From Flavobacterium sp. (GTDB lineage Bacteria; Bacteroidota; Bacteroidia; Flavobacteriales; Flavobacteriaceae), in NCBI GenBank assembly GCA_024709705.1, contig JANJWE010000117.1, forward strand, positions 1-10,348: a DNA stretch of 10,348 nucleotides. The letters are read 5' to 3'. A model generated the notes under the pieces. The model had not been told where the DNA came from. It did no database searches and worked only from the letters and a program-made list of their open reading frames with translations. The position numbers were made by a program, and so were the translations under genes. Shown in pieces: positions 7,048 to 10,348 of the stretch. Every line of letters starts with the position of its first letter. Within the stretch, counting starts at the first letter, position 1.

Positions 7048-7470
7048 ATGAGTTTACAAAAAATATTAGCCATTTCGGGAAAACCGGGATTATTTGAATT
7101 GAAATTACAAACCCGAACCGGTTTTGTGGCCGAAAGTTTATTAGACGGAAAAAAAATAACTGTAGGAATGCGAAGCAATGTGAGTTTGCTTTCTGAAATT
7201 GCCGTTTACACTTACAATGAAGAAGTAAAATTAGCCGAAGTATTCAAAGCTATTGCTACAAAAGAAAACGAAGGTGCTTCTATTTCACATAAAGAAGATA
7301 ACGCGGTGTTGGTGTCTTATTTCAGAGAAGTAATGCCTGAATTTGATGAAGATAGAGTTTATCCATCTGATATTAAAAAAATAATCAATTGGTACAATAT
7401 GTTACAACCTAAAGGGTATGTATCGCTTGAAGCTTTATCTCATGAAGAAAAAGAAGAAACAGCCGAATAA
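7048..7470 (+). CDS. DUF5606-type conserved protein of unknown function
   Basis: 140-residue cytoplasmic protein without signal peptide or membrane helix. I recognise it as the DUF5606 type found in Bacteroidota, which has no established function. The N-terminal part (about 5-40) opens ILAISGKPGLFEL and continues RTGFVAESLLDGKKITV, a small predicted beta-rich domain. The middle (45-75) contains helices with SEIAVYTYNEEVKLAEVF. The C-terminal part (92-125) has FREVMPEFDEDRVYPSDIKKIINWYNML, a conserved helical segment, followed by an acidic Glu-rich tail. The start ATG follows TAATAAAA, a typical leader for this phylum. It lies 24 bases after def and is closed by a strong terminator, so its role may connect to translation or protein maturation. 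That link rests on context only. Confidence 0.85.
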   Translation: MSLQKILAISGKPGLFELKLQTRTGFVAESLLDGKKITVGMRSNVSLLSEIAVYTYNEEVKLAEVFKAIATKENEGASISHKEDNAVLVSYFREVMPEFDEDRVYPSDIKKIINWYNMLQPKGYVSLEALSHEEKEETAE

Positions 7471-7482
7471 ATTTTGATAATT

Positions 7483-7508
7483 AAATCCTGCGATGAGCAG
7501 GATTTTTT
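7483..7508 (+). terminator. Rho-independent terminator after the def-DUF5606 unit
   Basis: A perfect 9-base-pair stem pairs AAATCCTGC (7483-7491) with GCAGGATTT (7497-7505) around the loop GATGA, and the T run continues to 7508. It starts 12 bases after the DUF5606 stop, so it ends that transcript and separates it from mazG. Confidence 0.85.
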
Positions 7509-7532
7509 ATTTTTACACCAATCAATTTTGAA

Positions 7533-8306
7533 ATGAACACAAGAGAACAACAATTAGCCGCTTTTGGTCGCTTACTCGATATCATGGACGATTTACGAGA
7601 AAAATGTCCGTGGGATAAAAAGCAAACGTTAGAAAGTTTACGCCATCTAACCATTGAAGAAACCTATGAATTAGGCGATGCCATTTTGGATAACGATTTA
7701 CAGGAAATCAAAAAGGAATTAGGCGATTTATTGTTACACATAGTTTTTTATGCCAAAATAGGTAGCGAAACCAATGCTTTTGATATTGCCGATGTTGCCA
7801 ACAGTATTTGCGATAAATTAATCGACCGCCATCCGCATATTTACGGCGATGTGGTGGTGGCCAATGAAGAAGAAGTAAAACAAAATTGGGAAAAACTAAA
7901 ACTGAAAGAAGGCAAAAAATCGGTTTTAGAAGGTGTACCGAAAAGTCTGCCCGCTCTCGTAAAGGCAAGCCGAATTCAAGATAAAGTAAAAGGGGTAGGA
8001 TTTGATTGGGAAGAACCCCACCAAGTTTGGGATAAAGTGCAAGAAGAATTAAATGAACTACAAGAAGAAGTAAAAAGTGGAAATACAGATAAAATAGAAG
8101 CAGAGTTTGGAGATGTATTATTCTCGATGATAAATTATGCACGTTTTTTAAAAATCAATCCCGAAGACGCACTAGAACGTACCAATAAAAAATTCATGAA
8201 GCGATTTATGTATTTGGAGAACAAAGCATCTGAACTTGGAAAACCGCTTTCAGAAATGACATTAGCGGAGATGGATGTTTTTTGGGAGGAAGCAAAAAAA
8301 ATGTAA
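7533..8306 (+). CDS. mazG: Nucleoside triphosphate pyrophosphohydrolase MazG
   Basis: 257-residue two-domain enzyme that hydrolyses (d)NTPs to NMP and pyrophosphate, acting in cytoplasmic nucleotide-pool cleaning and, in E. coli, stress survival. Domain 1 has CPWD (25-28) and the metal-binding set E42, E43, E46 and E62-x2-D65, followed by LLLHIVFYAKI. The linker carries RHPHIYGD (99-106) and GVGFDW (154-159), hallmarks of the long MazG form. Domain 2 repeats the set at E171, E172, E175 and E191-x2-D194. Length is close to E. coli MazG (263). Both acidic clusters are intact, so activity is expected. It starts 25 bases after the upstream terminator, with no convincing -7 element in between (CAATTTTG at 7523-7530 is close but would lie too near the ATG). 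It may therefore depend on read-through or an atypical promoter. Confidence 0.95.
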   Translation: MNTREQQLAAFGRLLDIMDDLREKCPWDKKQTLESLRHLTIEETYELGDAILDNDLQEIKKELGDLLLHIVFYAKIGSETNAFDIADVANSICDKLIDRHPHIYGDVVVANEEEVKQNWEKLKLKEGKKSVLEGVPKSLPALVKASRIQDKVKGVGFDWEEPHQVWDKVQEELNELQEEVKSGNTDKIEAEFGDVLFSMINYARFLKINPEDALERTNKKFMKRFMYLENKASELGKPLSEMTLAEMDVFWEEAKKM

Positions 8307-8351
8307 TTTCATCAGCGAAATCGTTTTCGTAATTGTTTGAATTTTAGAATG

Positions 8352-8377
8352 AAAAAATGCAGTAATTCATTTTTTTT
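8352..8377 (+). terminator. Weak candidate terminator after mazG
   Basis: AAAAAATG (8352-8359) can pair with CATTTTTT (8368-8375) around an 8-base loop, ending in a T run. The stem is almost all A-T, so its strength is doubtful. It is the only hairpin-plus-T structure seen in the 188-base spacer between mazG and the secreted protein gene. Confidence 0.35.
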
Positions 8378-8438
8378 ACTTGATTTAACTGTTAAAAATT
8401 ACTTAATTTTAAAGAATTCGTAAATCATATTTCTTTTT

Positions 8439-8469
8439 TTGTGTATTGATTTTAAGTAAATTAACTTTG
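8439..8469 (+). promoter_or_regulatory. Full Flavobacterium-type promoter (TTG-N20-TAACTTTG)
   Basis: TTG at 8439-8441 and TAACTTTG at 8462-8469 are separated by 20 bases. This fits the Flavobacterium consensus TTG-N17-23-TAnnTTTG. The start codon lies 25 bases after the -7 element, giving a leader of about 20 bases. It is the only complete two-part match I found in the window. Confidence 0.7.
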
Positions 8470-8494
8470 TTTAATAACTTAAATATCAATCATT

Positions 8495-9643
8495 ATGATT
8501 AGAAAACTACTTTTAACTTTATTAATGTTTTTCAATGCGTCAATTGTTTTGGCTCAATTTGATAACATTTCGATTATCGGTCAATTTACAAACTGGTCTG
8601 CCGATGTTCCCATGAATACAACCGATGGTATTACGTATACTTTGACTTCGCAAAATTTTGCAGTTAGTGGCGGAGCCAAATTCAGAAAAGATAACAATTG
8701 GGATACCAATTGGGGTTCAACTACTTTTCCTTCAGGAACTGCTACTCCAGGAGGTCAAGATATTCCGGTTCCAATGGGCACTTATGATATTGTTTTTAAT
8801 AAAGATACTGGTGCTTATACCTTTACTACAGTAGCATCTCAATTTGATAATATTGGAATTATTGGTGCTTTTAATGGATGGACAGAAAGTATCCAAATGG
8901 TTACTTTTGATGGAATTCTTTACACATCAGATGATTTTCATTTTACAGCAAATAATGTAAAGTTCAGAAAAGATAATTCTTGGGATGTAAATTGGGGAGG
9001 AAGCACATTCCCATCCGGTGAAGCTATACCAAATGGTGGCGATATTCCATTGACTTCTGGATTTTATAATGTTGCATTTAATTATTCTGTACCAAATTAT
9101 TCATTTGTGCAAGTTCCGGTTTCTATTCTAGGAACAGGTGCTCAAGGATGGGAAACAGATATTGCAATGCCTTCTACTGATGGTGGCGTTACTTTTTTAT
9201 TAGAAAATTTCTCAATAGTGGACGGTTTTGTAAAGTTCAGAACCAATTCTTCTTGGGCAAAAAACTGGGGAAGTGCAGATTTTCCAGCCGGGGTAGGTAC
9301 TCAAAACGGTGCTGATATACCTACAATTGCCGGAACATACAATATTTCTTTTAATCGATTAACCGGAGAGTATAATTTTGAAGAAGTCTTAAGTGTTGTT
9401 GAAACAAATAAAAATACAATCAAAGTTTACCCAAATCCTTCTAGAAATGTTTGGTCTTTTACTACCGAAAATAATACAATTGAGTCTATAGAAATTGTTG
9501 ATGTTACTGGAAAAATTGTTTATTCAAATCAATTCTATGCTAATGAAATTTCAGTAGATGTAACAGGCTTTTCAAATGGAATTTATTTTGCAAAAATAAA
9601 AGCAGAAAATGCGATACAAACCATTAAGTTAGTTAGAAATTAA
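8495..9643 (+). CDS. Secreted three-module SusE/SusF-like protein with T9SS type A sorting domain
   Basis: 382-residue exported protein. Residues 1-20 form a signal peptide ending LA before Gln21. Three modules follow (about 21-114, 116-207 and 208-298), each with a G-x-W or NW near the start, then KFR, a Trp, NWG, FP-x-G, DIP and a closing Y-x-V/I-x-FN. This pattern resembles the repeated starch-binding domains of the outer-membrane proteins SusE/SusF. The C-terminus (308-382) is a T9SS type A sorting domain: KVYPNPS, IVDVTGKIVY, GFSNGIYFAKI and the final Lys-rich strand. The protein is thus expected to cross the outer membrane through the type IX system and be attached or released. It has its own strong promoter and terminator, and no SusC/SusD or glycoside hydrolase is adjacent. 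Binding of a glycan such as starch is inferred. Confidence 0.85.
   Translation: MIRKLLLTLLMFFNASIVLAQFDNISIIGQFTNWSADVPMNTTDGITYTLTSQNFAVSGGAKFRKDNNWDTNWGSTTFPSGTATPGGQDIPVPMGTYDIVFNKDTGAYTFTTVASQFDNIGIIGAFNGWTESIQMVTFDGILYTSDDFHFTANNVKFRKDNSWDVNWGGSTFPSGEAIPNGGDIPLTSGFYNVAFNYSVPNYSFVQVPVSILGTGAQGWETDIAMPSTDGGVTFLLENFSIVDGFVKFRTNSSWAKNWGSADFPAGVGTQNGADIPTIAGTYNISFNRLTGEYNFEEVLSVVETNKNTIKVYPNPSRNVWSFTTENNTIESIEIVDVTGKIVYSNQFYANEISVDVTGFSNGIYFAKIKAENAIQTIKLVRN
8555..9388 (+). repeat. Three tandem SusE/SusF-like coding modules
   Basis: Approximate units are 8555-8836, 8840-9115 and 9116-9388. Units 1 and 2 share the opening QFDNI-x-IIG-x-F-x-x-W almost exactly and are also alike in DNA, suggesting a recent duplication. 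Unit 3 lacks that opening (VSILGTGAQGW) but keeps KFR, a Trp, NWG, G-x-DIP and GTY. The spacing of the conserved Trp pair is the same in all three. Confidence 0.8.
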
Positions 9644-9667
9644 TTAGTTTGGATTAATTTTATTTTT

Positions 9668-9699
9668 AACCACGAGTTGTGAAATACTCGTGGTTTTTT
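9668..9699 (+). terminator. Strong rho-independent terminator after the T9SS protein gene
   Basis: A perfect 10-base-pair stem pairs AACCACGAGT (9668-9677) with ACTCGTGGTT (9686-9695) around an 8-base loop, with a T run to 9699. On the minus strand the hairpin is followed by TTAAAAATA, so it should work mainly rightward. It reaches the stop codon of the convergent regulator. Confidence 0.88.
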
Positions 9700-10348
9700 A
9701 TTCTGCCATTCTTTTCAATTTATTTTTTTCAATAATACTTATTTTTTTTCCGTTAATGTCGATTAAACCATTTTTATTAAATTCAGACAATAATCGAATA
9801 CAACTTTCTGTAGCCGTACCAATCATTCCGGCCAATTCTTCTCTTGAAAGCTGAATATGCAACGAGCCGTCATCATTTTTACCAAAAGTATCTTCCAGAT
9901 AAATCAGAGTTTCAGCCAAACGTTCTTTCACCGTTTTTTGAGCCATAGAAACCATATGATCGTCAGATTCTTTTAAATCGCCACAAATGGTTTTCATGAC
10001 ATTCATAGAAAATTGATTGTTGTTATTAAAGAACCCAAGAACTTCAGTTTTGGGAATGAAACACACTTCCATATCCTCTAAAGCAACAGCACTTAAATTG
10101 GCAGGTTCATCACTAATCATAGAGCGTTGTCCTAACAATTCCCCCGGTTTAACCAACTTTACAATTTGATCTTTCCCGTTTGCACTCAACTTAGATAGTT
10201 TACAAATACCATCTTTTATACAATAGATACCATTAACCGATTCACCTTCTTCAAAAATAGGTTCACCCTTCTTTATGGTATAAGAGGTTTTGCAATTTGC
10301 CATTTTTAACAATTCCTCTTTATTTAGGGCTTTTAGTGAACTAAATTC
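9698..10348 (-). CDS. Crp/Fnr family transcriptional regulator, 5' end beyond the window
   Basis: DNA-binding regulator with 216 residues visible. The only nearby starts are a TTG at 10312 and an ATG at 10303. The frame stays open without a stop to the right edge, reading EFSSLKALNKEELLKMANCK, which fits the usual N-terminus of this flavobacterial group. The real start is therefore outside and the protein is roughly 10 residues longer. An N-terminal cyclic-nucleotide-binding-like beta-roll is shown by IKKGEPIFEEGE, GIYCIKDG, KDQIVKLVKPGELLGQRS and the NLSAVALEDMEVCF strand. A dimerisation helix contains AQKTVKERLAETL. The C-terminal winged helix-turn-helix has LSREELAGMIGTATESCIRLLSEF as its recognition region. 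The effector is unknown; an FNR-type iron-sulphur cluster cannot be judged because the N-terminus is missing. It converges with the T9SS gene. Confidence 0.9.
   Translation of the reverse strand, partial: EFSSLKALNKEELLKMANCKTSYTIKKGEPIFEEGESVNGIYCIKDGICKLSKLSANGKDQIVKLVKPGELLGQRSMISDEPANLSAVALEDMEVCFIPKTEVLGFFNNNNQFSMNVMKTICGDLKESDDHMVSMAQKTVKERLAETLIYLEDTFGKNDDGSLHIQLSREELAGMIGTATESCIRLLSEFNKNGLIDINGKKISIIEKNKLKRMAE

Noticed and set aside
7708..8142. A 144-codon open frame on the minus strand inside mazG
   Set aside because: It lies fully antisense to a well-conserved mazG with intact catalytic motifs, and its translation is leucine-rich low-complexity sequence with no recognisable domain.
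8307..8494. The 188-base spacer, considered as a place for a small RNA or small gene
   Set aside because: Beyond the weak hairpin and the promoter I see no convincing start-plus-frame and no stable GC-containing RNA structure.
1..10348. Search for defence systems, insertion sequences, CRISPR arrays, tRNAs and attachment sites
   Set aside because: No transposase, integrase, nuclease-helicase, toxin-antitoxin or repeat-spacer pattern was recognised. MazG here is the housekeeping two-domain form without an adjacent toxin pair.

Overview
The window looks like a chromosomal segment of a Flavobacterium-like member of the Bacteroidota. The evidence is AT-rich DNA, a type IX secretion (T9SS) sorting domain, a SusE/SusF-like repeat protein, a DUF5606-type protein, and several TAnnTTTG -7 promoter elements typical of this phylum. 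The genes are mostly intact and ordinary. I see no tRNA, rRNA, CRISPR array, insertion sequence or prophage. No gene-free stretch exceeds 300 bases; the longest is 188 bases (8307-8494).

Region 1 (1-4937) is an envelope polysaccharide cluster in two converging arms. The rightward arm has the 3' end of a Kdo/WaaP-type lipopolysaccharide kinase and a family 2 glycosyltransferase. The leftward arm starts with dapD (peptidoglycan/lysine precursor), then a family 9 (heptosyltransferase-like) glycosyltransferase, a LicC-like nucleotidyltransferase and a CDP-glycerol glycerophosphotransferase-like enzyme. The last two abut as TGATG and look like an activation-plus-transfer pair that adds a phospho-alcohol to a surface glycan. 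The arms meet with a 6-base overlap of coding ends.

Region 2 (4938-8306) is a rightward housekeeping run: an NlpE/META-domain lipoprotein, ruvX (yqgF), def, a DUF5606-type protein closed by a clear terminator, and mazG. dapD and the lipoprotein gene are divergent, and each has a candidate -7 element in the 100-base spacer.

Region 3 (8307-10348) holds a secreted T9SS cargo protein with three SusE/SusF-like modules. It has the best promoter in the window and a strong hairpin terminator. Beyond it, on the other strand, is a Crp/Fnr family regulator whose frame stays open through the right edge, so its true start lies outside.

The most interesting lead is the LicC-like/TagB-like pair inside a Gram-negative LPS cluster. 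Next are the stand-alone three-module T9SS protein and the uncharacterised DUF5606 gene paired with def. Nothing here is clearly a new defence or mobile system.
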